A stretch of DNA of 64,000 nucleotides from Paenibacillus eucommiae (GTDB lineage Bacteria > Bacillota > Bacilli > Paenibacillales > NBRC-103111): the NCBI RefSeq assembly GCF_017874215.1, contig NZ_JAGGLB010000012.1:124001-188000 (forward strand), given 5' to 3'. This document shows positions 7,751 to 16,432 of the stretch, piece by piece. Position numbers and translations under genes: made by a program. The notes under the pieces were generated by a model. It was given only the letters and a program-made list of their open reading frames with translations, searched no databases and had not been told where the DNA came from. Within the stretch, counting starts at the first letter, position 1, and every line of letters begins with the position of its first letter.

Positions 7751-9500
7751 GCAGCTGACGGTACGCTACCCATTCCAGCAACGGGACTCGCTCAAGGACG
7801 TGGATCTTCATATTGCGAGCGGAGAAAGAGTGCTCATACTCGGGCCCAGCGGCGGTGGAAAAAGCACCCTGGCGCTCGCCATCAACGGTATTATTCCGCG
7901 CTCTATAGAAGCTGAAGTGTCTGGAGAAATGACAGTCGACGGAGTCCCCTCCCGGGATGCAGGTCCCGCCCAAATGTGCCGCAAGATCGGCATTTTGTTT
8001 CAGGATACAGAGACACAGTTTTGCATGACGACGGTGGAGGACGAGATTGCATTTGGGTTGGAAAATATGGCTCTGCCGGCTGCTGAAATGGAAAGCCGAA
8101 TCGTGGAAAGCCTGAGGCTGACTGGTCTTGCTGACCGTCGTTATGCCCGGCAGCAGGAGCTGTCTGGAGGCCTGAAGCAAAAGCTGGGGCTCGCCTGCTT
8201 GCTCGCCATGGACCCGGAGGTGCTCATCCTGGACGAACCAACAGCCAATCTGGACCCGGCGACTACAGATGACATGTTTGCTTTGTTAGCCAGGATTGCT
8301 GAGCAGTCGGGTAAAACGCTTATTTTTATCGAGCATAAGCTGGATGATCTGCTCGTGTATATTGACCGGGTCATCGTGCTGGGCGATGCGGGCAGTGTTA
8401 TCGCGGATGGGCAGACGCGGCATATTTTTCAGCATGAGATCGACAAGCTGCTGGAGCAGGGCATTTGGGTGCCGCGTTTGTGCTTGGCCGCAAATCAGTT
8501 GGAGCAGCAGGGAATGGTGTGGGAGAAGTTCCCTCTGAGCTTGGCTGAGTGGGAGGAAGGGCTGCTGCATGGATTGGAAAAACTTGGGCAGCATGCCGAA
8601 GCAGCCTCTGTTGTTATTGCAGTCCCTGCTGTTTGTGCAGCCCTTGCGGGTATCAGCAGCAGCGCTGTAAAAACAGCCGCCAGCACCAAGCCACCCTTGC
8701 TTGAAATAAGGGAAGTCAGCTTTTCCTACGGGCGGAACCATTTGAAGGACTCGGTTAACGTCCTCCATTCTACGAGCTTCAGCATCACTCAAGGCGAATT
8801 CACAGCACTGCTTGGCCCGAATGGAACAGGCAAAAGCACACTGGCTCAGCTGATGATTAAGCTGCTCTCGCCAAAAACAGGACAAATTTTACTGCACGGA
8901 ACACCCATTGAGAAGCTGAAAGTGCAGCAGCTTATGCGGAAAATCGGGTTTGTTTTTCAGAATCCTGAGCATCAATTTATCCGCGATACAGTGGAAGAGG
9001 AATTGTCCTACGGGCTGCTGCTTTCCGGGTATACCAGACACAGCTTGCGCCCCCGCCTCGATGAGCTGCTGCAGCGCTTCCGGTTAACAGAGCAGAGAAA
9101 GCAAAATCCGTTCAGCCTCAGTCAAGGTCAAAAAAGGCGCTTATCGGTTGCCGCCATGCTCACCAGTGAACAGGAGCTGCTTATTTTGGATGAACCTACA
9201 TTCGGCCAGGATTACGCAAATACAATCGCACTGATGGAACTGCTGCGGGATTTACATCAGGAAGGCAAATCCATTGTGATGGTCACTCATGACATGGAGC
9301 TCGTTAAGCAGTACGCTTCAAGGGTTCTGCTGCTGCACGAGGGACATCTGATTTATGATGGACTTCCGCAGTCTTTATTCAATGATGAGCACATGATGCG
9401 GCGAGCGTCCATCAAGCGTCCGCTGACGGATGAACTGGAGCAAGGATCACGGATCTTTATGGAGGCGATGCAGCATGCTCGAACATTGGCAGAAGCATGA
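7713..9500 (+). CDS. ykoD: ECF transporter duplicated ATP-binding protein
   Basis: Two ABC ATPase domains in one chain energise YkoE/YkoC. Domain 1 (about 10-240) has GPSGGGKST, LSGGLKQ and VLILDEPTANLD; domain 2 (about 325-570) has GPNGTGKST, the variant signature LSQGQKRR and LLILDEPTFGQD. An Ala-rich linker of about 70 residues separates them. The length of 595 aa is somewhat over the usual. The start may be GTG 7713 or ATG 7725 (MDSPLIQ); neither has a strong ribosome site, which fits translational coupling to ykoE, whose end it overlaps. Confidence 0.92.
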   Translation: MKSSMDSPLIQARQLTVRYPFQQRDSLKDVDLHIASGERVLILGPSGGGKSTLALAINGIIPRSIEAEVSGEMTVDGVPSRDAGPAQMCRKIGILFQDTETQFCMTTVEDEIAFGLENMALPAAEMESRIVESLRLTGLADRRYARQQELSGGLKQKLGLACLLAMDPEVLILDEPTANLDPATTDDMFALLARIAEQSGKTLIFIEHKLDDLLVYIDRVIVLGDAGSVIADGQTRHIFQHEIDKLLEQGIWVPRLCLAANQLEQQGMVWEKFPLSLAEWEEGLLHGLEKLGQHAEAASVVIAVPAVCAALAGISSSAVKTAASTKPPLLEIREVSFSYGRNHLKDSVNVLHSTSFSITQGEFTALLGPNGTGKSTLAQLMIKLLSPKTGQILLHGTPIEKLKVQQLMRKIGFVFQNPEHQFIRDTVEEELSYGLLLSGYTRHSLRPRLDELLQRFRLTEQRKQNPFSLSQGQKRRLSVAAMLTSEQELLILDEPTFGQDYANTIALMELLRDLHQEGKSIVMVTHDMELVKQYASRVLLLHEGHLIYDGLPQSLFNDEHMMRRASIKRPLTDELEQGSRIFMEAMQHARTLAEA

Positions 9501-10251
9501 TGCTTTTCTGCAGCGAATCAACCCTACCTTAAAGCTGGCCAGCTTGCTGCTCGTGATTTTCGGAATGGTCCTCGTATTCGATCCGTGGACACCGCTGATT
9601 ATCGCCGTATCGACGGTATGCGCGTTAAAGCTGCTAGGAGGCATCCCCTGGAAAACGATCGGCTTGTTGATCCTGCCATTCTCCTTCTTTGCCCTGAGCT
9701 TTGTCTGGATGAGTGTGCTGTTCCCGGGTGAACGCGGTCAAGATGTGCTGTTTCACCTGGGACCAGTTCCCGTCGCCATGGAAAATGTGATCACAGGTAC
9801 AGCGCTCGGCTTACGCTCACTAGTTTTCGGTTTATGGTCGCTGCTGTTCGTGCTTACTACCGAGCCTACCAAGCTCATGCTTGGTCTCGTGCAGCACTGC
9901 AAGCTGCCTCCCCGCTTTGGCTACGGGATTATGGCCGCTTACCGGATGCTCCCGCTCTTCCGCCAGGATTTGAACCAGATCCGTGCAGCACACCGGATTC
10001 GCGGATTGGGAGAAGCCCGGGGCCTTCGCGGACGCTGGGAACAGATAAAGCGCTATGCCATTCCGCTCTTGGCCGGAGCTGTCCGTAAAGCCGAGCGGGC
10101 TGCCGTTGCTATGGAATCCAAAGGCTTCGACGGAAGCAGAGAACGCAGCTTTTACCGGACGATTGCCTGGACGCGCCAGGATATCCTATTTGGGATGGGG
10201 CTTATTATTTTAGCGGCAGGTTTATTTGGGATCAGGCAGTTGTGGGTGTAG
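9475..10251 (+). CDS. ykoC: ECF transporter T component (membrane coupling protein)
   Basis: Couples the YkoD ATPases to the YkoE substrate subunit. The 258-aa protein has several hydrophobic helices, then the T-component coupling motif RAAHRIRG near residue 180 with a second ARGLRG close by. ATG 9475 is preceded by GGAGG at 9461-9465; the frame opens further upstream but without a signal. It overlaps the ykoD stop by 26 bases, so the two are likely coupled. Confidence 0.9.
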   Translation: MLEHWQKHDAFLQRINPTLKLASLLLVIFGMVLVFDPWTPLIIAVSTVCALKLLGGIPWKTIGLLILPFSFFALSFVWMSVLFPGERGQDVLFHLGPVPVAMENVITGTALGLRSLVFGLWSLLFVLTTEPTKLMLGLVQHCKLPPRFGYGIMAAYRMLPLFRQDLNQIRAAHRIRGLGEARGLRGRWEQIKRYAIPLLAGAVRKAERAAVAMESKGFDGSRERSFYRTIAWTRQDILFGMGLIILAAGLFGIRQLWV

Positions 10252-10260
10252 GTGCAGCGG

Positions 10261-10330
10261 AGTTTAATGGAGTGTAATCAAGTGCAATGTAGTCCAATTG
10301 AGTGCAATAGAGTGCAATAGAGTTTAATGG
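10261..10330. repeat. seven 10-bp tandem repeats
   Basis: Seven consecutive units of exactly 10 bases lie between ykoC and thiF: AGTTTAATGG, AGTGTAATCA, AGTGCAATGT, AGTCCAATTG, AGTGCAATAG twice, and AGTTTAATGG again. The period equals about one DNA turn. No gene or clear regulatory site is recognised in it. Confidence 0.9.
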
Positions 10331-10378
10331 ATACAGCACAGGAAACGGCCGAAGAAGCCTGAAATGGAGGAACTGAAA

Positions 10379-11419
10379 TTGGCGCTGAACGATGAACGGC
10401 AGGACAAACAGATGGAACGGTATTCAAGGCAGATGCTGTTTGCGCCAATTGGTGAAGCAGGACAGCGCAAGCTGATGGGCAAAGCTGTACTGATCGTAGG
10501 CATGGGGGCTTTGGGCACGGTGCTGGCCAATCACTTGGTGAGAGCCGGTGTCGGGCGGGTACGCTTCGTGGACAGGGACTATGTGGAAAAAAGTAATCTG
10601 CAGCGGCAAATGCTTTACGATGAAGAGGATGTCCGGCATGCTTATCCAAAAGTCATCGCTGCCGAAAAGAAGCTCAGCAAAATCAATTCCGGCGTCAGGC
10701 TGGAGCCGATTGTTGCCGATGTAACGGCTCATAATGTAGATGCCCTGCTGCAGGACATGGATCTTGTCTTGGACGGCACGGATAACTTCCAGACGAGATT
10801 TCTGCTGAATGATGCCTGCTGGAAGCTGGGCATTCCCTTTACCTATGGAGGAGCGGTCAGCTCCCGTGGAATGAGTGCGATCTTCGTTCCTGGTGCGACT
10901 CCTTGCCTGCGCTGCTTCATTCAAACGGCAGATGGCAGCGGGCAAACCTGTGACACGATTGGCGTAATTTCGCCTGTTGTCGATATCGTCGCCTCCTACC
11001 AAGCTGTTGAAGCGCTGAAATATTTAGTGGAAGCTCATGGGCAGCGAAGAAATAGTCTGGTCACTTTTGATCTTTGGCACAATCAATTTTTTGAGATGAA
11101 GCTGGGCGAGCCCCGCTCCGATTGCCCCTGCTGTCAGCTAAAGCAATACCCTGCACTTCAAGTAGATGAACAAGATGCTTTCCTCTCCTTGTGCGGGCGG
11201 GAAACGATACAAATAACAGGAAACAACCAGCTAGATCTGGAGCTTTGGCGCGTACGGCTGGGGCAAGCCGCCAAGGTAGACGCCAACCCTTTCTTACTTA
11301 GAGCTGAGCTGCCTGAGGGCGAACGGCTTGTGCTTTTCCCGGATGGACGTGTGCTGGTGCAGGGCACGAACGATATAGTCCGGGCTAAAACACTGTATGC
11401 ACGTTATATCGGTGTATGA
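10379..11419 (+). CDS. thiF: ThiS adenylyltransferase (ThiF/MoeB/HesA family)
   Basis: Activates the C-terminal glycine of the sulfur carrier ThiS by adenylation so that it can receive sulfur for the thiazole ring. The 346-aa protein has the nucleotide-binding GMGALGTVLANHL, the RQMLYDEEDV segment, DGTDNFQTRFLLND and two zinc-ligand pairs, CLRC and CPCC. TTG 10379 is favoured because GGAGG lies 8 bases upstream; ATG 10364 would begin five codons earlier with the GGAGG inside it. MoeB is a close homologue, but thiE, thiS and thiG directly follow. Confidence 0.92.
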   Translation: MALNDERQDKQMERYSRQMLFAPIGEAGQRKLMGKAVLIVGMGALGTVLANHLVRAGVGRVRFVDRDYVEKSNLQRQMLYDEEDVRHAYPKVIAAEKKLSKINSGVRLEPIVADVTAHNVDALLQDMDLVLDGTDNFQTRFLLNDACWKLGIPFTYGGAVSSRGMSAIFVPGATPCLRCFIQTADGSGQTCDTIGVISPVVDIVASYQAVEALKYLVEAHGQRRNSLVTFDLWHNQFFEMKLGEPRSDCPCCQLKQYPALQVDEQDAFLSLCGRETIQITGNNQLDLELWRVRLGQAAKVDANPFLLRAELPEGERLVLFPDGRVLVQGTNDIVRAKTLYARYIGV

Positions 11420-11452
11420 GTTTACAGCTGGAACTATAAGGAGGGACCTTTT

Positions 11453-12076
11453 TTGCAAACATTTCGGTTATATGCCATAACAGGAGAACAATTTCATCCG
11501 GGCCGGGATTTAATTGAGGTTATGGAAGAAGCGATTTTGGGCGGAGTAGATATCATACAATTGAGGGATAAATCGGGCAATAAGCAGGAAATCCTGCGCA
11601 AAGCGCATGCACTGCGGGAGCTGACGCGCAAGCACGGTGTCACCTTTATCGTCAACGATCATATCGATATTGCGCTCGAGGCAGATGCCGACGGGATTCA
11701 TCTCGGGCAGGACGATTTGCCATTAGCTGAAGCCAGGAAATTAGTAGGCAATAAAATCATCGGCATTTCCACACATGCGATTCATGAAGCACTTCAGGCA
11801 GAGAAAGATGGCGCAGACTACATCGGTGTTGGCCCGGTCTATGCCACGAAAAGCAAAGTAGATGTGGTCGATCCAGTAGGCGTCGGCTATGTACGCGAGG
11901 TTGCTGCGCAGGTTCGCCTTCCCTTCGTGGCAATTGGCGGCATTAAGCTGCACAATGTGGAAGAAGTGCTTGAAGCCGGGGCCACATGGATATGCGCAAT
12001 CAGCGAAATTGTGGGCAGTGATGATGTTCGGGGAACCTGTGAGACATTTATAAGCAAATTGGAGAAAAGAGGCTGA
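11453..12076 (+). CDS. thiE: thiamine-phosphate synthase
   Basis: Joins HMP-pyrophosphate to thiazole phosphate carboxylate to give thiamine monophosphate. The 207-aa TIM-barrel protein shows QLRDKSG, FIVNDHIDIAL, GIHLGQDDL, GISTHA, GVGPVYATKSK and FVAIGGI in the family order. It starts at TTG 11453 after AAGGAGGG. GPVYATKSK differs a little from the commoner GPxFxTxTK but keeps the lysine. The regulator-like paralogue TenI is an alternative, judged less likely since no other ThiE is present. Confidence 0.93.
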   Translation: MQTFRLYAITGEQFHPGRDLIEVMEEAILGGVDIIQLRDKSGNKQEILRKAHALRELTRKHGVTFIVNDHIDIALEADADGIHLGQDDLPLAEARKLVGNKIIGISTHAIHEALQAEKDGADYIGVGPVYATKSKVDVVDPVGVGYVREVAAQVRLPFVAIGGIKLHNVEEVLEAGATWICAISEIVGSDDVRGTCETFISKLEKRG

Positions 12077-12080
12077 TCCA

Positions 12081-12278
12081 GTGGAGCTTGTTATAAACGG
12101 TGAGCGTAAAGAGCTTGAAGTCTCTACGCTTCAGGATGTCATTGATCATTACGGACTACAAGGAAAACCTATTGTTGCGGAAGTAGGTGGCGTCGTGCTT
12201 GTAAACAGTCAATGGGCGAAGTGTCCCGTACTGCCGGGCATGAGAATCGAGCTGGTTCATTTTGTTGGAGGAGGCTGA
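12081..12278 (+). CDS. thiS: sulfur carrier protein ThiS
   Basis: A 65-aa ubiquitin-like protein ending HFVGGG; its terminal Gly is adenylated by ThiF and then carries the sulfur used by ThiG. It starts at GTG 12081, 4 bases after thiE, with AGAGG upstream, and ends 3 bases before thiG. The tight packing with thiF, thiE and thiG confirms the role. Confidence 0.95.
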   Translation: MELVINGERKELEVSTLQDVIDHYGLQGKPIVAEVGGVVLVNSQWAKCPVLPGMRIELVHFVGGG

Positions 12279-12281
12279 ATA

Positions 12282-13082
12282 ATGCCGCAAGCGGATGAAT
12301 TCGAAACAGATGGGTTCAAAATCGGTGGAAAGCTGCTGTCTTCGCGTTTTTTTATCGGCACTGGTCTTTTTCCAAATCCATTTATTCAAAAGGAAGCGAT
12401 CAAAGCCTCATGTGCCGAGGTGCTTACCTTTGCAATTCGTCGGGTTAATCTGGAGTCAACGGAGGATGATTCCATTCTTCAGCATTTGCAAGACAGAGAG
12501 TATGTGTACCTTCCTAATACTTCCGGTGCGCAAACAGCGGATGAAGCTGTACGCATCGCCCGCTTGGCGCGTGCCTCCGGCCTGAGCGACTGGATTAAGG
12601 TGGAGATCAGTGCTAATGAGCGCACGCTGCTGCCAGACCCGATTGAAACTTTAAAAGCTACAGAAATTCTGGTCAAAGAAGGCTTTGTCGTCCTTCCGTA
12701 TACTTCGGATGATCCGATCCTCTGCAAGCATCTCGAAGAGGCGGGCGCAGCAGCTGTCATGCCGGGTGGCGCACCCATAGGTACGGGTCTCGGTATCCTT
12801 AACCCCTATAATTTAGGGCTGATCATTGAGGAAGCCGGGGTTCCCATCATTATCGATGCCGGCCTCGGCTCTGCAGGTGATGTCGTTCAGGCAATGGAGC
12901 TTGGCGCTGCTGGCGTGCTGATGAATACACCGGTGGCTAAAGCGAAGGACCCGGTTATGATGGCTCAGGCGATGCGGCTTGCTATCGAAGCCGGACGACT
13001 TTCCTATTTGTCCGGACGTATGGCCAAGAAGCGGTATGCTTCGGCAAGCAGCGGACTTGAAGCGTACGTATCCAAACTATAG
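12282..13082 (+). CDS. thiG: thiazole synthase
   Basis: Builds thiazole phosphate from deoxyxylulose phosphate, ThiS thiocarboxylate and dehydroglycine (supplied here by ThiO). The 266-aa barrel has the Schiff-base lysine in WIKVEI (Lys106), VMPGGAPIGTGLG and DAGLGSAGDVVQAMELGAAGVLMNT. AGGAGGCTGAATA precedes ATG 12282. It is the last gene before a 500-base repeat array; thiO and thiD continue on the other side. Confidence 0.97.
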   Translation: MPQADEFETDGFKIGGKLLSSRFFIGTGLFPNPFIQKEAIKASCAEVLTFAIRRVNLESTEDDSILQHLQDREYVYLPNTSGAQTADEAVRIARLARASGLSDWIKVEISANERTLLPDPIETLKATEILVKEGFVVLPYTSDDPILCKHLEEAGAAAVMPGGAPIGTGLGILNPYNLGLIIEEAGVPIIIDAGLGSAGDVVQAMELGAAGVLMNTPVAKAKDPVMMAQAMRLAIEAGRLSYLSGRMAKKRYASASSGLEAYVSKL

Positions 13083-13570
13083 CAGCCTGGGAGAATGCGG
13101 AGTTATGTGAGGTGCGTGTTCGTGACTTGGGAGCTCTACGTAGGAAAGGGATGTGGGCTCCAGCCGCTGTTAAAGAATCTTTAAATGCGGACGCTATCAC
13201 TCTTCCACCCACCTCCCTTCCTCTCTCAGCTACAGTCGTACGAACACCAAATCTCTCAAACAGACAGCCAGCAAGGGTTGTTCTCTTAAGCTGGGGATGA
13301 AGAGCTGATACTTTAACGATGTTTTTCATCGTTAAAAGCATCAGAGCGTCTCCATAACCTTACTTTAACAATGAAAAACATCGTTAAAATTTCTATTATC
13401 CACTCACAGGTGCCATCCATACTCTTTTAGCGATGAAAAACATCGTTAAGTGGCTGATTGTCCTGGAAAACCTTACTTTAACGATCAAAAACATCGTTAA
13501 GTGAAGCATAAATTCATGGTAGGCGATTCACTCAAAGTTTCCACCAAAAACTTATACTTTTTAATAAGAT
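13083..13570. repeat. dispersed hairpin-rich intergenic repeat, copy B
   Basis: The left module (TGGGCTCCAGCCGCTGTTAA, then CTCTTCCACCCAC, then ACAGCCAGCAAGG) spans about 13150-13277 and holds a small palindrome TTAAAGAATCTTTAA (13170-13184). Four hairpins follow at 13313-13335, 13365-13387, 13427-13449 and 13478-13500, all variants of TTAACGATG-N5-CATCGTTAA with 51-62 base spacing. The shared 3' end (ACCAAAAACTTATACTTTTT then ATAAG) closes it at about 13541-13568. The block found at 336-434 in copy A is missing here. It splits thiG from thiO and is probably transcribed if the operon continues. Confidence 0.85.
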
Positions 13571-13582
13571 AGGGGAATTAGT

Positions 13583-14833
13583 ATGGGAGAAAGCATCGTG
13601 ATCATGGGAGGCGGCGTGATTGGGCTATCCTGCGCCTTTGAGCTGCAGAGCCGTGGTTCTAAAGTAACCGTTCTGGAGCCAAATAACTGCGGCGGCCAGG
13701 CGTCTGGTGCTGCAGCTGGCATGCTGGCGCCGTATTCCGAAAATGTGGAGGGACCCGATGATTTTTTCCGGCTTTGTCTGGATAGTCTGCGCCTTTATCC
13801 CAAGTGGCAGGAAACCATCAAGCAGGTGTCCGGGCAAACTTTTGAATATACGAACTCAGGCAGTCTTTACACCGCTTTCCATCAGGCAGATCTACTGGCG
13901 TTAGAAGGAAGGCTCTTGTGGCAGCGTCAGTTTGGCTCCTCTGGTAGCATCTTGTCTGGAGATGAGCTGCTGCGCCTAGAGCCCTTGCTCTCAAAAAATG
14001 TGCAGGCAGCCTTGTACACACCAGAGGAAAGCCATGTGTATGCCCCTCATTATGTCAGTGCTTTGGAGCAGGCATGCCGGGTCATTGGTGTCAATATCCA
14101 GGAAAATTTAGAGCGAGTAGAGATTGTGCAGTGGCAGCAGGAAGTGCTTGTCAGGTCGGCAGACCATCGTTTATTCAGCGGAGATAAGCTGCTGGTTTGT
14201 TCCGGAGCTTGGGCTGGAGAGCTGGCGTCCACGTTTGGCCTATACATTCCCGTCCATCCGATTCGCGGGCAAATTTGCGCTTATGAATGTGAACCAGCCG
14301 TGCATCCGGTTAACCATATGGTGTTCAGCAGCCAGGGTTATTTGGTTGCCAAAGAAAATGGCACCTTGGTTTGCGGTGCATCCGAGGATATCGCCGGCTT
14401 CGATACTTCAGTGACGGCTAAAGGCATCGAGCGTCTGCAAAGGTGGAACAAAGGCGTATTCCCTTTCCTGAACGAGCTTGTACCATTTCATCGTTGGGCT
14501 GGCTTGCGTCCCTCTACACAGGACGGACTTCCCCTCATCGGACCTGTGGGCGGATCCAATGAATCACTTGGATCAAACCGATCAAACCGATCAAGCCAAT
14601 CAAGCCGCGTCATGCTCGCCGTTGGACATTATCGAAATGGCATTCTGCTCAGTCCCGTGACTGCCAAGCTTGCCGCAGATTGGGTCTACGGAAACAGCTC
14701 TATTAGCCCTACTAGCGGTATTAGCACTACTAGCAGCTCTACACGCTCATCTATACGCTCATCTACACCATCATCTACACGCTCAATTGAAGCATTTTCG
14801 CCAGAAAGGTTTGGAAGGGGTTTACGGGTATGA
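13583..14833 (+). CDS. thiO: glycine oxidase for thiazole synthesis, with repeat insertions
   Basis: FAD enzyme that oxidises glycine to the imine needed by ThiG. The FAD-binding GGGVIGLSCAFEL is at the N-terminus, with the late GHYRNGILLSPVTAKLAADW segment typical of ThiO. At 416 aa it is about 45 residues longer than usual. The excess is two low-complexity insertions encoded by short DNA repeats: SNRSNRSSQSS in a loop (14566-14607), and a Ser/Thr/Arg stretch (about 14695-14790) placed just before the normal C-terminal end EAFSPERF. The conserved end lying beyond the insertion shows it expanded in frame. ATG 13583 follows GATAGGGGAA. Confidence 0.92.
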   Translation: MGESIVIMGGGVIGLSCAFELQSRGSKVTVLEPNNCGGQASGAAAGMLAPYSENVEGPDDFFRLCLDSLRLYPKWQETIKQVSGQTFEYTNSGSLYTAFHQADLLALEGRLLWQRQFGSSGSILSGDELLRLEPLLSKNVQAALYTPEESHVYAPHYVSALEQACRVIGVNIQENLERVEIVQWQQEVLVRSADHRLFSGDKLLVCSGAWAGELASTFGLYIPVHPIRGQICAYECEPAVHPVNHMVFSSQGYLVAKENGTLVCGASEDIAGFDTSVTAKGIERLQRWNKGVFPFLNELVPFHRWAGLRPSTQDGLPLIGPVGGSNESLGSNRSNRSSQSSRVMLAVGHYRNGILLSPVTAKLAADWVYGNSSISPTSGISTTSSSTRSSIRSSTPSSTRSIEAFSPERFGRGLRV

Positions 14834-15651
14834 TCACCTATAAAGCTTTAACGATTGCAGGTTCGGATTCAGGCGGCGGCGCTGGGATTCAAGCCGATAT
14901 TAAAACATTCCAGGAATTAGACGTATTTGGCATGAGTGTGATTACCGTGCTCACAGCTCAAAATACACTAGGCGTGCAGGGCGTTTTCCCACAAGCCTTG
15001 GAGGCCGTGGAAGCTCAAATGGATTCCGTTTTGTCAGATATTGGGGCCGATGCGGTTAAAACCGGCATGCTGTTCACTGCCGATATTATTAGGCTCGTTG
15101 CGCGGAAGCTGCAGCAGCATAAGGCGCAGAACTTGGTCGTGGACCCCGTTATGTATGCCAAAGGCGGCGCACAGCTGCTGCAGCAAGAAGCAATGGACGC
15201 CTTGAAACAAACCCTGCTTCCGCTTGCCAAAGTAATCACGCCGAATATTCCGGAAGCCTGCGCGATTCTAGGCATTCCGGATATTCATAACGCTACAGAT
15301 ATGCGCGCAGTTGCTGAGAAGCTGCTTGAATTGGGCCCCCAATATGTACTGTTAAAAGGTGGTCATCTATCCGGAACCCAAGCCATTGACCTGCTGGTAG
15401 CCGCAGACGGCTCAGAAGCAGTCTCTTTTATATCGGATCGGATCGAAACTCCACACACTCATGGTACAGGTTGCACCCTTGCATCAGCCATAACCGCGGA
15501 GCTTGCCAAAGGCCGCCCTGTCAACGAAGCCGTACAAACGGCCAAACAATTTATTACTGCCGCCATCAGCCACTCCTTGAACATCGGAGGCGGCATTGGG
15601 CCTACGGACCATGGAGCCTATCGGCGGGCTCGGCTGCATGTCCTAAGTTAA
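14830..15651 (+). CDS. thiD: hydroxymethylpyrimidine / HMP-phosphate kinase
   Basis: Phosphorylates HMP and HMP-P to the pyrophosphate used by ThiE. The 273-aa ribokinase-fold protein has TIAGSDSGGGAGIQADIKTF at the start, VLTAQNTLGVQ, VVDPVMYAKGG and the anion-hole HTHGTGCTLASAI near the C-terminus. Its ATG overlaps the thiO stop (ATGA), so translation is coupled. With TenA and YkoEDC in the same operon it serves both salvage and new synthesis. No thiC is present in the window. Confidence 0.95.
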   Translation: MITYKALTIAGSDSGGGAGIQADIKTFQELDVFGMSVITVLTAQNTLGVQGVFPQALEAVEAQMDSVLSDIGADAVKTGMLFTADIIRLVARKLQQHKAQNLVVDPVMYAKGGAQLLQQEAMDALKQTLLPLAKVITPNIPEACAILGIPDIHNATDMRAVAEKLLELGPQYVLLKGGHLSGTQAIDLLVAADGSEAVSFISDRIETPHTHGTGCTLASAITAELAKGRPVNEAVQTAKQFITAAISHSLNIGGGIGPTDHGAYRRARLHVLS

Positions 15652-15689
15652 GGAGCTTGCCTTGCGCGGTTCCTTTTTCTTTTGTTACA

Positions 15690-16337
15690 CTAGCGATAGT
15701 TCGTAGGCGGATATTGTTGGTTCTGTTGGTTCTGATACTGTTGATACTGTTGATACTGTTGATTTAAAGTTTGATTGGCTGTATGGTCCGCTTCTCTGCT
15801 GCAGTTTGCATATGGACCTATATACGTCGTTGGTCTGACTGGCGCGATTGCTTGCTTCCATTGATTTTCATTGAGACAATAAGTATGTGCCATGATATTG
15901 GAAGGTGTGAATTTTAAAATGTCAGAACCTAAAATCACTTCTGGAGTTGGCGCATTAAAAATGGCCAGCAGATGGGTGTCATCAACGGTAGCTACTTCAT
16001 AATGCCACCAGCCTTGCGGGATATTGGTTACTTGCCCGGGTGTAATAGCGAAGCTGAGAATTTGTTTTGTAAATGGATTCAGCATGGATACAGTAGCAGC
16101 ACCAGAAATACAATAGACTAGCTCGGCTGCATTTTGGTGATAGTGGGGTTCAACGACATTACTTGCACTTAGAAAAATATCCAGCAGAGATACATTATCC
16201 AGTGTATTTAACTGTTGAATCCCTAATACGTTAATAAAATTCCGATGATCCTTCCTGAACAATGGACTTTTATTAACATCAAAAGCGTATTGAGTCGATG
16301 GAGACGTATAATCTATATACATCGTCATAAATTGCAT
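15690..16337 (-). CDS. cupin-domain protein with Gln/Tyr repeat tail
   Basis: A single germin-like cupin domain covers about residues 45-150, with metal-binding pattern HYHQNAAELVYCISG and a later GWWHYE. The C-terminus (about 190-215) is a Gln/Tyr/Asn repeat (QYQQYQQYQNQQNQQYPP) encoded by repeating CTGTTGATA units. No signal peptide is seen. The substrate is unknown; similar cupin proteins occur in Bacillus relatives, some in spores, but nothing here proves that. It converges with thiD, so it is not in the thiamine operon. The start could also be the ATG at 16328. Confidence 0.75.
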   Translation of the reverse strand: MQFMTMYIDYTSPSTQYAFDVNKSPLFRKDHRNFINVLGIQQLNTLDNVSLLDIFLSASNVVEPHYHQNAAELVYCISGAATVSMLNPFTKQILSFAITPGQVTNIPQGWWHYEVATVDDTHLLAIFNAPTPEVILGSDILKFTPSNIMAHTYCLNENQWKQAIAPVRPTTYIGPYANCSREADHTANQTLNQQYQQYQQYQNQQNQQYPPTNYR

Positions 16338-16389
16338 TCACCTCTTCATAATAGTTATGAAAATTTTATCTTTATGGGCATGTTATGCA

Positions 16390-16417
16390 TTTACAATTTG
16401 TTAGGTGCCTATATAAT
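16390..16417 (+). promoter_or_regulatory. promoter of HD-domain gene
   Basis: TTTACA (16390-16395), a 16-base spacer and a perfect TATAAT (16412-16417). The ribosome site GGGGGAAG begins only a few bases later, so the leader would be very short. Confidence 0.65.
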
Positions 16418-16432
16418 GACTGGGGGAAGCCT

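Noticed and set aside
13313..13500. Regularly spaced 23-base palindromic repeats resembling a CRISPR array
   Set aside because: Only four degenerate units here, spacing is uneven (51-62), the between-repeat sequence is itself conserved at 44.3 and 19.3 kb, and no cas genes are in the window.
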